Assembly (NCBI GenBank): GCA_052035235.1
Contig: JBPOHT010000044.1
Span: 17,077 to 81,076 of the forward strand
Direction: 5' to 3'
From: Solimonas_A sp052035235
GTDB lineage: Bacteria; Pseudomonadota; Gammaproteobacteria; Nevskiales; Nevskiaceae
DNA: 64,000 nt
In this document: positions 53,071-61,378 of the stretch, in pieces
How positions within the stretch are numbered: the stretch's first letter is position 1
Layout: the number at the start of each line of letters is the position of its first letter
The notes under the pieces: generated by a model
Told to the model about the DNA's origin: nothing
Database searches by the model: none
Seen by the model: the letters and a program-made list of their open reading frames with translations, nothing else
Position numbers and translations under genes: made by a program

Positions 53071-54305
53071 AACGCCGGCGCCTGCTGGCGGCGTTGGCAC
53101 TGCTGCTGTTGGCGGCCGCGGTGGCGGCTGCCTGGTGGCTGGCACGCCCGGCACCGCCGACGGATCCCGTTGCGGCATTCCTGGACCGGCATTGGCAGCG
53201 ACCGTTGGCGCCGCAGGGCCTGCCGCCGGCCGGGCACTCCGCGCTGGAGGCCTCGCTGGACCCACGGGCCTGCGGGCAATGCCATGTGAAGCAGTACCAG
53301 GACTGGCGCAGCAGCCTGCACAGCCAGACCATGACGGCCGGCGTGCTCTGGCAGTTGCGCCTGCTGCCGCAGAAGCAGGCCAACGAATGCCTGGACTGCC
53401 ACGCACCGCTAGCCGAGCAGAAGGCCCTGGTCGCGCAGGCCCAGGGCTGGGCGTCCGCCCCGAAGACGCCGCCACCGGCTCATGTGCCCGCTACGCTGGG
53501 GCATGACGGACTGGTCTGCGCCGCCTGCCATGTGCGCGGCCACACGCGCTTCGGCCCGCCGCCGCGCACCGGCAAGCCTGTTGCAGGCGGCCCGCATGGC
53601 GGCTTCGAGGTCTCGGCGGCGTTCGAGGATGCCCGCTTCTGCGCCGCCTGCCACCAGTTTCCGGACGACGGCCCCCGGGTGGCGGGTAAGCTCCAGGAGG
53701 ACACGCTGGCCCAGTGGCAGCAGAGCGGGCACGCAGCGCAGGGGCGCCAGTGCCAGTCCTGCCACATGCCGGACCGGCAGCATCGCTGGCCGGGCATCCA
53801 CTCCGCCGACATGGTGCGCAAGGCGCTGGACGTGAGCCTGGAAGCGACTGCCGATGACCGGGCCGTGGCGCGCCTGGCCAATGTCGGTGCCGGACATCAT
53901 TTCCCGACCTACATGGTGCCCAAGGTCCAGGTGGAGCTGTCGCTGGCGACGCCGGACGGCAGGACGCGGCGGCTGGCCGAGGACACGATCGGCTGGGACG
54001 TGAACGTGGAATTGACCGAGGAGCGCTTCGACACCCGCATCCCGGCGGGGGGCTCCCGGACGCTGGAGGCGCGCCTGCCGCCGTCCTGGCCGCCCGGCTC
54101 CGAGCTGGAGCTGAAGATCACCGTGGCGCCGCGGGAGCATTACGAGCGCACCTACCTGTCGGTTCTGGCCCAGGCCGACAAGCTGGATGCCGAGACCCTG
54201 CGCCTGCTGCGACAGGCCCATGACGAGGCCGTGGCCGCCCGCTTCGAAGCCCTGCGGCTGCGCCGGCCGCTGCCGCCGGCCCCGGCCGCGAGGCCGGGCG
54301 GCTGA
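53049..54305 (+). CDS. membrane-anchored pentaheme cytochrome c
   Basis: A 418-residue protein starting at a GTG inside the TusA gene (GAGGGCGG upstream): one N-terminal helix (LLAALALLLLAAAVAAAWWLA), then five CxxCH hemes: CGQCH (75-79), CLDCH (114-118), CAACH (157-161), CAACH (198-202) and CQSCH (235-239). The C-terminal 150 residues are a beta-rich domain (VELSLATPDGRTRRLAED...LELKITVAP). The arrangement resembles cytochrome c554-like electron-transfer proteins. Last gene of the operon. Confidence 0.88.
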   Translation: MENPQGLKRRRLLAALALLLLAAAVAAAWWLARPAPPTDPVAAFLDRHWQRPLAPQGLPPAGHSALEASLDPRACGQCHVKQYQDWRSSLHSQTMTAGVLWQLRLLPQKQANECLDCHAPLAEQKALVAQAQGWASAPKTPPPAHVPATLGHDGLVCAACHVRGHTRFGPPPRTGKPVAGGPHGGFEVSAAFEDARFCAACHQFPDDGPRVAGKLQEDTLAQWQQSGHAAQGRQCQSCHMPDRQHRWPGIHSADMVRKALDVSLEATADDRAVARLANVGAGHHFPTYMVPKVQVELSLATPDGRTRRLAEDTIGWDVNVELTEERFDTRIPAGGSRTLEARLPPSWPPGSELELKITVAPREHYERTYLSVLAQADKLDAETLRLLRQAHDEAVAARFEALRLRRPLPPAPAARPGG

Positions 54306-54396
54306 GGGGGTAGGGAGGGGCCGGCCAACAGGGACGGGCACATCGGGTAAAATTCGCGCGCCGATTCTCGCCCGATATTCCCAGCCAGGCCTTTTC

Positions 54397-55929
54397 ATGA
54401 CCACGATCCGCCAGGAAGACTTCATCCAGTCCATCGCCGACGCTTTCCAGTACATCAGCTACTACCACCCCCTGGACTACATCCAGGCGCTGGGGGCGGC
54501 TTATGAACGCGAGGAGTCTCCCGCCGCCAAGGACGCCATCGCGCAGATCCTGACCAACTCGCGCATGTGCGCCGAAGGTCACCGCCCGATCTGCCAGGAC
54601 ACCGGCATCGCCGTGGTCTTCCTGAAGGTGGGCATGAACCTGAAATGGGATGCCACGCTGTCGGTGCAGGACATGGTCAACGAGGGCGTGCGCCGCGCCT
54701 ACAACCACCCGGACAACAAGCTGCGCGCCTCTGTGCTGCTGGACCCGGCCGGCAAGCGCATGAACTCCAAGGACAACACCCCGGCCGTGGTGCACTACGA
54801 GATCGTGGCCGGCGATCACCTCGAGGTGATCTGCGCCGCCAAGGGCGGCGGCTCGGAGAACAAGTCGAAGCTGGCCATGCTGAACCCTTCCGACTCGATC
54901 GTGGACTGGGTCATCAAGACCCTGCCGACGATGGGTGCCGGCTGGTGCCCCCCGGGCATCCTGGGCATCGGCATCGGCGGCACGCCGGAGAAGGCGATGC
55001 TGCTGGCCAAGGAATCGCTGATGGCGCCGGTGGACATCCACGAGTTGCGCGAGCGCGCCGCCGCCGGTGTCGAGCTGAGCCGCGTCGAGGAACTGCGCCT
55101 GGAGCTGATGGACAAGGTCAACGCGCTGGGCATCGGTGCACAGGGCCTGGGCGGCCTGACCACGGTGCTGGACGTGAAGATCATGGACTACCCGACCCAC
55201 GCGGCCTCGCTGCCGGTGGCGATGATCCCGAACTGCGCCGCCACCCGCCACGTGCACTTCCACCTCGACGGCACCGGCCCCGCGGTGCTGGAGACGCCGA
55301 AGCTGGAAGACTGGCCGCAGGTCACCTGGAAGGCCGACGAGAAGACCGCCAAGCGCGTGAACCTCGACACCCTGACCGACGCCGAGATCGCCAGCTGGCA
55401 GCCCGGCGACATCCTGCTGCTGAACGGCAAGATGCTCACCGGCCGCGACGCCGCGCACAAGCGCATCGCCGACATGCTGAAGAAGGGCGAGAAGCTGCCG
55501 GTGGACTTCACCGGCCGTGCGATCTACTACGTAGGGCCGGTGGATGCGGTGCGTGACGAAGCCGTGGGCCCGGCCGGTCCGACCACCGCCACGCGCATGG
55601 ACAAGTTCACCGACATGATGCTGTCCCAGACCGGCCTGCGCGTGATGATCGGCAAGTCCGAGCGTGGCCCGGTGGCCATCGAGTCGATCAAGCAGCACAA
55701 GGCGGCCTACCTGATGGCGGTGGGCGGCGCGGCCTACCTGGTGTCCAAGGCGATCAAGACCGCCAAGGTGCTGGGCTTCGCCGACCTGGGCATGGAGGCG
55801 ATCTATGAGTTCGATGTCCAGGACATGCCGGTGACCGTGGCCGTCGACAGCCAGGGCACTTCCGTGCACAACACCGGTCCCAAGGTCTGGCAGGCCAAGA
55901 TCGGCAAGATCCCGGTCGCGGTCGCCTGA
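54397..55929 (+). CDS. fumA: class I fumarate hydratase (iron-sulfur)
   Basis: Interconverts fumarate and malate using a 4Fe-4S cluster. The 510-residue single chain contains the alpha part (ICQDTGIAVVFLKVG with a cluster Cys, GAGWCPPGILGIGIGGTPEKAML) and the beta part (LLLNGKMLTGRDAAHKRI, AIYYVGPVDAVRDEAVGPAGPTTATRMDKF). Start MTTIRQEDFIQSI fits the family. It is 91 bases after the pentaheme cytochrome gene and probably has its own promoter (TAAAAT near 54348). Confidence 0.95.
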   Translation: MTTIRQEDFIQSIADAFQYISYYHPLDYIQALGAAYEREESPAAKDAIAQILTNSRMCAEGHRPICQDTGIAVVFLKVGMNLKWDATLSVQDMVNEGVRRAYNHPDNKLRASVLLDPAGKRMNSKDNTPAVVHYEIVAGDHLEVICAAKGGGSENKSKLAMLNPSDSIVDWVIKTLPTMGAGWCPPGILGIGIGGTPEKAMLLAKESLMAPVDIHELRERAAAGVELSRVEELRLELMDKVNALGIGAQGLGGLTTVLDVKIMDYPTHAASLPVAMIPNCAATRHVHFHLDGTGPAVLETPKLEDWPQVTWKADEKTAKRVNLDTLTDAEIASWQPGDILLLNGKMLTGRDAAHKRIADMLKKGEKLPVDFTGRAIYYVGPVDAVRDEAVGPAGPTTATRMDKFTDMMLSQTGLRVMIGKSERGPVAIESIKQHKAAYLMAVGGAAYLVSKAIKTAKVLGFADLGMEAIYEFDVQDMPVTVAVDSQGTSVHNTGPKVWQAKIGKIPVAVA

Positions 55930-55955
55930 CCCCTATCCACTCACCTGGGCCCACG

Positions 55956-56462
55956 ATGACCCTCAACTTCCGCCTGCTGAACCTGCTCGGCTTCCTCGGC
56001 TGCATCTTCGGTTTGCTGTTCGCGCTGTACCTGCAGCACTACCGTGGCTACGAGCCTTGCCCGTTCTGCATCTTCCAGCGCGTGGCGATGCTGGCGACCG
56101 GCCTGGTATTCCTGGCGGCCGCCATCCACGGCCCGAAGGCCGGAGGGCAGTGGGTCTACGTGTTCCTGTCGAGCATGGCGGCGCTGGTCGGTGCCGGCAT
56201 CGCCGCACGCCACGTCTGGCTGCAGAGCCTGCCGCCGGACCAGGTCCCGGCCTGCGGTCCGACGCTGGACTACCTGATGGACATGATGCCGCTGCAGGAG
56301 GTCGTTTCCACCGTGCTCAAGGGTGACGGCAACTGCGCCAAGATCGACGCGCAGTGGCTGGGTATCAGCCTGCCGGGCTGGACCCTGATTGCCTTCATCG
56401 GCTTCGTCGTCTATGCCGTCCTGACTCCCGTCCTTCCCAAGATCCTGAGGAAATCCGCATGA
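55956..56462 (+). CDS. dsbB: DsbB disulfide bond formation protein
   Basis: A 168-residue quinone-linked enzyme that reoxidises DsbA. Four membrane helices; the first Cys pair is in YEPCPFCIFQRVAM and the second is formed by VPACGPTLDYLMDMMP and GDGNCAKID. Length and layout are normal. Its stop overlaps the rraA start (ATGA). Periplasmic disulfide formation would also serve cytochrome c maturation. Confidence 0.95.
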   Translation: MTLNFRLLNLLGFLGCIFGLLFALYLQHYRGYEPCPFCIFQRVAMLATGLVFLAAAIHGPKAGGQWVYVFLSSMAALVGAGIAARHVWLQSLPPDQVPACGPTLDYLMDMMPLQEVVSTVLKGDGNCAKIDAQWLGISLPGWTLIAFIGFVVYAVLTPVLPKILRKSA

Positions 56463-56941
56463 GCACCGCTACCACCGATCTCTCCGACGCCCACCCGGAC
56501 GCGCAGGTCGCCGAGCCGATCTTTGCCGACTTCGGCGGCGTGCTGGCTTTCCACGGCGCGATCGTCACGCTGAAGGTCTTCGAGGACAACGCCGCCGTGC
56601 GCAGCGCGCTGGAGGAGAAGGGCGAGGGCCGCGTGCTGGTGGTGGATGGCGGCGGTTCCACGCGTTGCGCGCTGGTGGGCGGCAACCTCGGCGTGCTCGG
56701 CGTGAAGAACGGCTGGGCCGGCATCGTGGTCAACGGCTGCATCCGTGACTCCGAGGAGATCGGCGGCCAGGAGATCGGCGTGAAGGCCCTGGCCACGCAC
56801 CCACGCAAGTCCGAGAAGGGGCTGCACACCGCGCACCGCGACAAGGTGGTGAGCTTCGCCGGCGTGACCTTCAAGCCGGGCGCCTGGCTCTATGCCGATG
56901 CCGACGGCATCCTGGTCAGCGATACCGCGATCCACAAGTAG
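56459..56941 (+). CDS. rraA: RraA family protein (regulator of RNase E / aldolase fold)
   Basis: A 160-residue protein with the RraA core (FADFGGVLAFHGAIVTLKVFEDNAAVRSALEEKGEGRVLVVDGGGSTRCALVGGNLGVLGVKNGWAGIVVNGCIRDSEEI). E. coli RraA inhibits RNase E; relatives are 4-hydroxy-4-methyl-2-oxoglutarate aldolases, and the Gly-Asn-Leu, Arg and Asp residues of that site are present, so either role is possible. It is translationally coupled to dsbB. Confidence 0.93.
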   Translation: MSTATTDLSDAHPDAQVAEPIFADFGGVLAFHGAIVTLKVFEDNAAVRSALEEKGEGRVLVVDGGGSTRCALVGGNLGVLGVKNGWAGIVVNGCIRDSEEIGGQEIGVKALATHPRKSEKGLHTAHRDKVVSFAGVTFKPGAWLYADADGILVSDTAIHK

Positions 56942-56954
56942 CAGAGCCGGATTG

Positions 56955-56990
56955 CACGAGAAAGGCCGCCTTCGGGCGGCCTTTCTCGTG
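56955..56990. terminator. bidirectional terminator with UUCG loop
   Basis: A perfect 16-bp stem CACGAGAAAGGCCGCC / GGCGGCCTTTCTCGTG closed by a TTCG loop, between the convergent rraA and 57003 genes. Confidence 0.85.
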
Positions 56991-57002
56991 GGGTCAGGGG
57001 TT

Positions 57003-59441
57003 CTAGAGCCCCAGCGACATCGGGTCGATGCGACGGATCGGCTGGATGCCGCAGGCGCGCTCGGCACGCTCGCAGAGCGCGACCAGTTCACCCAGCGCGG
57101 CCTGGTAGATTTCCTGGAACGCATCCACCATGCCGCCCGCATCCTGCAGGTAGCGCGCGGCGTCGGTCATGCGCTCCGGGCCGGCCAGCGGGCAGCGCAG
57201 CAGCAGGTAGCCGCTGACGGTGCCGCCTTCCAGCACGGTTTGCGCGGCGCTGTGCCCGGAGTTGAGCAGGCGGGTGGCGTGGCCGCGGAACAGACGCAGG
57301 GCTTCGTTCAGGTCCTTCTGCGCGTCCGGGTGTTCGCCATCGGCCGCGATGGCCTGCAAGGCCAGCACCGATCGCTGCAACTCCGCCAGCATGGCCGCAT
57401 CGTTCTCCATCTCGTACAGGCGCTGCAGCAGCGTGCGCAGGAATTCGGCCTGCAGATGCTCCTGGTCCATCAGGGCGCGAATGGCGCAGTCGATGCGGAA
57501 GGCATGCAGCTTCAGGTCTTCCGTCAGGCGATGGTGCGCGTCGGTGTCGCGACGGCGCAGCTGCTCGAGCAGGCGCCACAGATCGGCCTGGGACAGGTGG
57601 TCGTAGCCGCTGACGCCGAAGTGCGAGGGTTTCATCGCCAGGCCCGCGGCCAGCAGCAGGGGCGCCCGGCGCCGCTCCCACTCCGCCGCGGCCACCCAGT
57701 CCTGCGTCATCTCCGGCGAACGCCGGCGCAGGGTGTCGATGGTGCCCTGCCAACCCAGGCCGCTGATGTCCGCATCCACGGGCGGCATGGGTTGCATCAC
57801 AGGCCAGGGGCGGAACTGGCCGTTGAAATAGCGCTCCAGTGTCTCCCGCTGCATCTCGCGCGCGGCACGCATGGCCGGCGTCAGCCCGGCCTGCGTGGCG
57901 GCGGTGGAGGCGGGTGCCGCGATGCCCTCGCGCTCATACCAGTCGCGACTCAGCTTCAGGCAGTACAACTCGCAGTGTTCCAACAGCAGGCGCGCCGGCA
58001 GTGACGAGGCGTAGACCGGGGGCGCCTGCAGCTGCTGCACGCGAGCGATGCGCTCGCTCCAGGAAGGGCGACCCGGCGAGAATTCCTGTTGCTCGCCATC
58101 CAGTTCGGCATCGATGGCGGCCAGGTTGGCGGCATCCATGGAGCGGAACTGTGCGGCGATGGACTCGAATAGGTCTTCCGGCAATTGCTGCCCTGGGTTG
58201 GCCGACGGCGAGGCGGCCAGCGCGCGGACCTCGTCGGCGGCCTGGCCGATGGCGCGCTGGTTGCGCAGCATCAGCGGAAACAGCCGGCTACCCACCAGCA
58301 TGGCGCTGCGCCGGTCGGCTTCATGGCTGGCGACGTGTAGCGCCCGGGCGCCCAGCAGCAGGCTCAGCCGGTACAGTCCGGCCATCAGCAGGCGGCCGAT
58401 ACCCAGGCTCAGTAGGAGTGCCCGGCCGAGGGTGCGTCCCGCGCCGGAGTCCGAGCGCTCCTGGCGGCGCGACAGGGCTTCATCCCAGAGATCCGTGTCG
58501 TAGGCCCGCTGCTGCAGCCAGCGCTGCACCTCGAGCACGCGCAGCAGCCCGGGACCGCCGGCCTGCAGGGCGAGTTGCTGCGCGATCAGGCCGACCATTT
58601 CGCGCCCATTGAGGCTGGCCAGCAGCGACAGGCCGATGCGCAAGCGGACCCGGCCTCCCGGCATGGGCTTGATGCCGACACTGGCCTCGCCGTCAACGAT
58701 GACCTCGCCGGGCGCCTGGACGCCCAGGGCGGTGCAGAGTCCGGCGAGGGCACGGAAGAATTCGGGTTCCTGTGCCGGGTCCAGCGTCAGCCGGCCGGGT
58801 ACCGGCTTGCGGGGCGCCAGCAAGGGCCAGAGCAGCAGGCCGATCAGCGTCAGGCCGCCCAGGCCCGGCACCAGCAGTGCGTAGAGGGAGTCGAGGACAC
58901 CGCGGTCGTCCAGCGACAGCATGCTGCGCAGCAGGGCCAGCGCCCAGGCGGCCACCACCACGGTGACGACGAGGACGTAGGTGCTGCGGACGCCGGATAC
59001 CAGCAGGCCGCCCCGCTGGATCTGGCGCTCGCGGTCCGGGTCCAGGCGGTTGGGGGGAGGCTGGGAGGCGAGGGCTTCCAGTGCGGCCAGTGGTGTGGCC
59101 GAAGAGGCGGGGGGCGCAGCTGCGGCGGCCGGGGCGCGGGCGGGCGGGGGCGCGGCTGCAGCTTCGGCGTGCTCGACCGGGCCGACGGGAGGCAACCCGG
59201 TCATGGGCTCGACCAGCGCTTCCATGCCGCAGGCCCGGAAGGCGCTGGCCACCTTGGCGGCGAACTTCACTTCCAGCGACTGCCGCACGATCAGGGGGCC
59301 CACCAGCAATTGCACGGCTTGCTCGTCGTTCAGGCCGAACTGCTCGCGCAGCCGCAGCAGCAGGTCGGCGTCGGTGACGGGGCTCAGGCGGCGACCGGTG
59401 AGGGTGACCTGGAAGCTGCCTGCGGGGACCGCCTGAGTCAT
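57003..59441 (-). CDS. large membrane protein with an inactivated M48-peptidase domain
   Basis: An 812-residue protein from the ATG at 59441 (GGAGGG upstream). N-terminus: an 80-residue domain (FQVTLTGRRLSPVTDADLLLRLREQFGLNDEQAVQLLVGP), an Ala/Pro linker, two membrane helices (about 155-210), then an M48-like region: GEVIVDGEASVGIKPMPGGRVRLRIGLSLLASLNGREMVGLIAQQLALQ. The zinc motif HExxH is replaced by QQLAL (288-292), while the downstream SHEADRRSAM with the third-ligand Glu374 is kept. The remaining 400 residues are helical. It is probably a pseudoprotease with a binding or scaffold role. Confidence 0.7.
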   Translation of the reverse strand: MTQAVPAGSFQVTLTGRRLSPVTDADLLLRLREQFGLNDEQAVQLLVGPLIVRQSLEVKFAAKVASAFRACGMEALVEPMTGLPPVGPVEHAEAAAAPPPARAPAAAAAPPASSATPLAALEALASQPPPNRLDPDRERQIQRGGLLVSGVRSTYVLVVTVVVAAWALALLRSMLSLDDRGVLDSLYALLVPGLGGLTLIGLLLWPLLAPRKPVPGRLTLDPAQEPEFFRALAGLCTALGVQAPGEVIVDGEASVGIKPMPGGRVRLRIGLSLLASLNGREMVGLIAQQLALQAGGPGLLRVLEVQRWLQQRAYDTDLWDEALSRRQERSDSGAGRTLGRALLLSLGIGRLLMAGLYRLSLLLGARALHVASHEADRRSAMLVGSRLFPLMLRNQRAIGQAADEVRALAASPSANPGQQLPEDLFESIAAQFRSMDAANLAAIDAELDGEQQEFSPGRPSWSERIARVQQLQAPPVYASSLPARLLLEHCELYCLKLSRDWYEREGIAAPASTAATQAGLTPAMRAAREMQRETLERYFNGQFRPWPVMQPMPPVDADISGLGWQGTIDTLRRRSPEMTQDWVAAAEWERRRAPLLLAAGLAMKPSHFGVSGYDHLSQADLWRLLEQLRRRDTDAHHRLTEDLKLHAFRIDCAIRALMDQEHLQAEFLRTLLQRLYEMENDAAMLAELQRSVLALQAIAADGEHPDAQKDLNEALRLFRGHATRLLNSGHSAAQTVLEGGTVSGYLLLRCPLAGPERMTDAARYLQDAGGMVDAFQEIYQAALGELVALCERAERACGIQPIRRIDPMSLGL

Positions 59442-59651
59442 GAACCCTCCATGGTTCGATGTGAACACTTCTTCAATGAAATCAACCGTCGTGCAGCTTG
59501 CCAGTGTAGAGCCGAATGTGACGCAGCGCGACCATAATCGACATTTTCTGTAGGTTTTTCTTGTTTCCAGCAATCTTCGCGCCGGGTGGGCCGGAAGCGG
59601 CCTCTGAACGCTTGTGCACCGCCATGTTTCGCATCTGCGCGGATATTTCTG

Positions 59652-59662
59652 TTGCATTGCAA
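59652..59662. promoter_or_regulatory. TTGCATTGCAA palindrome upstream of aceB
   Basis: An 11-base palindrome 63 bases before the malate synthase start, in the 283-base interval separating it from the M48-like gene. It may be an operator for glyoxylate shunt control. The interval has no gene. Confidence 0.35.
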
Positions 59663-59724
59663 TAAAGGGGGGCGTTCTGTATCCTTCCGCGGCTTTTTTC
59701 AACCCTACAAAAGACGAGGCTCGA

Positions 59725-61311
59725 ATGAGTGCAGTGAAAGGCGTAGAGGTCCTCGGCCAGATGTCTCCGGCCGCCAGGAAAATCCTCACGCCGGACGCTC
59801 TCAAGTTCGTTGCCAAGCTGGTCCGCAAGCACGCGGCCCGCCGCGAAGTGCTGATGGCCTATCGCGACGTGCGCCAGGCTGCCATCGACGTGGGCAAGCT
59901 CAAGCTTGGTTTCCTCAAGGAAACCAAGAAGATCCGCGACGGCAAGTGGAAGATCGCCGGCATCCCGGCCGATCTGCAGGACCGCCGCGTCGAGATCACC
60001 GGTCCGGTGGACCGCAAGATGATCATCAATGCCCTGAATTCGGGCGCCAAGTGCTTCATGGCGGACTTCGAGGATTCGGCCAGCCCGACCTGGGAGCTGA
60101 TGATCGAGGGCCAGGTGAACCTGTACGACGCCGTGCGTCGCAAGATTGCGTTCACCTCGCCGGAAGGCAAGGAATACAAGCTCAACAAGGACGTCGCCAC
60201 GCTGATCGTGCGTCCGCGCGGCTGGCACCTGCTGGAAAAGCACATCCTCATCGACGGCGAGCCGGCACCGGGCGGCATCGTCGATTTCGCGCTGTACTTC
60301 TTCCACAACGCCAAGGAACTGCTGAAGCGCGGCTCCGGCCCGTACTTCTACCTGCCGAAGATGCAGTCGCATCTGGAAGCCCGCCTGTGGAACAGCATCT
60401 TCAAGGATGCCCAGGCCGAGCTGAAGATTCCGCTGAAGACCATCAAGGCCACCGTCCTGGTCGAGACCATCTGGGCCTCGTTCGAGATGGAAGAGATCCT
60501 GTATGAACTGCGCGACCACATCGTCGCCCTGAACTGTGGTCGTTGGGACTACATCTTCAGCTTCATCAAGACCTACCGCGCCCATGCCGATCGCATCATC
60601 CCGGATCGCCTGAGCGTAGGCATGGACCGCCACTTCCTGGACAGCTACTCCAAGCTGCTGTGCCAGACCACGCACAAGCGTGGCGCCCAGGCCATGGGCG
60701 GCATGGCGGCCTTCATCCCGACCAAGGACGCGGCCAAGAACGAAGAGATCTTCGCCAAGGTCCGCGCCGACAAGCTGCGTGAAGTGAACAACGGCCACGA
60801 CGGCACCTGGGTGGCCCACCCGGGTCTGGTGCAGATCGCGATGGACGTGTTCAACGAGCACATGCCGACGCCGAACCAGATCGACAAGAAGTTTGCCGAG
60901 CGCAAGATCAAGGCCGACGACCTGCTGAAGCTGCCGGAAGGCCAGATCACCGAGGCCGGCCTGCGCAACAACATCAACGTCGGCATCCAGTACACCGAGG
61001 CCTGGATCAAGGGCAACGGCTGCGTGCCGCTGCACAACCTGATGGAAGACGCCGCCACCGCGGAAATCTCCCGTGTGCAGGTCTGGCAGTGGCTGAAGTA
61101 CAACGCCAAGATGGCCGATGGCCGTAATGTGACCCGCGAGCTGGTGCTCGGCATGATCGACGAGGAACTGGCCGGTCTGCGCAAGTCCTTTGGCGCCGAG
61201 CGCTACTACAAGGGGCGCTACGCGGAGGCCGCGGGCATGTTCGCCCGCATGAGCACCGCCAGCCAGTGCGGCGACTTCCTGACGCTGCCGGCTTACGAGT
61301 ACCTGAACTGA
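59725..61311 (+). CDS. aceB: malate synthase A
   Basis: Condenses glyoxylate with acetyl-CoA to malate, the second step of the glyoxylate shunt. The 528-residue protein has DFEDSASPTWELMIEGQVNLYDA, TLIVRPRGWHLLEKHI, FYLPKMQSHLEARLWNSIF, TVLVETIWASFEMEEILYELRDHIVALNCGRWDYIFSFIK (signature with Mg-binding Glu/Asp) and GAQAMGGMAAFIPTK. The start at the ATG at 59725 fits the family length. It is 67 bases before aceA. Confidence 0.97.
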   Translation: MSAVKGVEVLGQMSPAARKILTPDALKFVAKLVRKHAARREVLMAYRDVRQAAIDVGKLKLGFLKETKKIRDGKWKIAGIPADLQDRRVEITGPVDRKMIINALNSGAKCFMADFEDSASPTWELMIEGQVNLYDAVRRKIAFTSPEGKEYKLNKDVATLIVRPRGWHLLEKHILIDGEPAPGGIVDFALYFFHNAKELLKRGSGPYFYLPKMQSHLEARLWNSIFKDAQAELKIPLKTIKATVLVETIWASFEMEEILYELRDHIVALNCGRWDYIFSFIKTYRAHADRIIPDRLSVGMDRHFLDSYSKLLCQTTHKRGAQAMGGMAAFIPTKDAAKNEEIFAKVRADKLREVNNGHDGTWVAHPGLVQIAMDVFNEHMPTPNQIDKKFAERKIKADDLLKLPEGQITEAGLRNNINVGIQYTEAWIKGNGCVPLHNLMEDAATAEISRVQVWQWLKYNAKMADGRNVTRELVLGMIDEELAGLRKSFGAERYYKGRYAEAAGMFARMSTASQCGDFLTLPAYEYLN

Positions 61312-61378
61312 GGCGGCTGCGAGGCCACCCCATGGATTTTTTCTTCATCATTGGTTTTTCACCGAGAGGACAGTTGCA

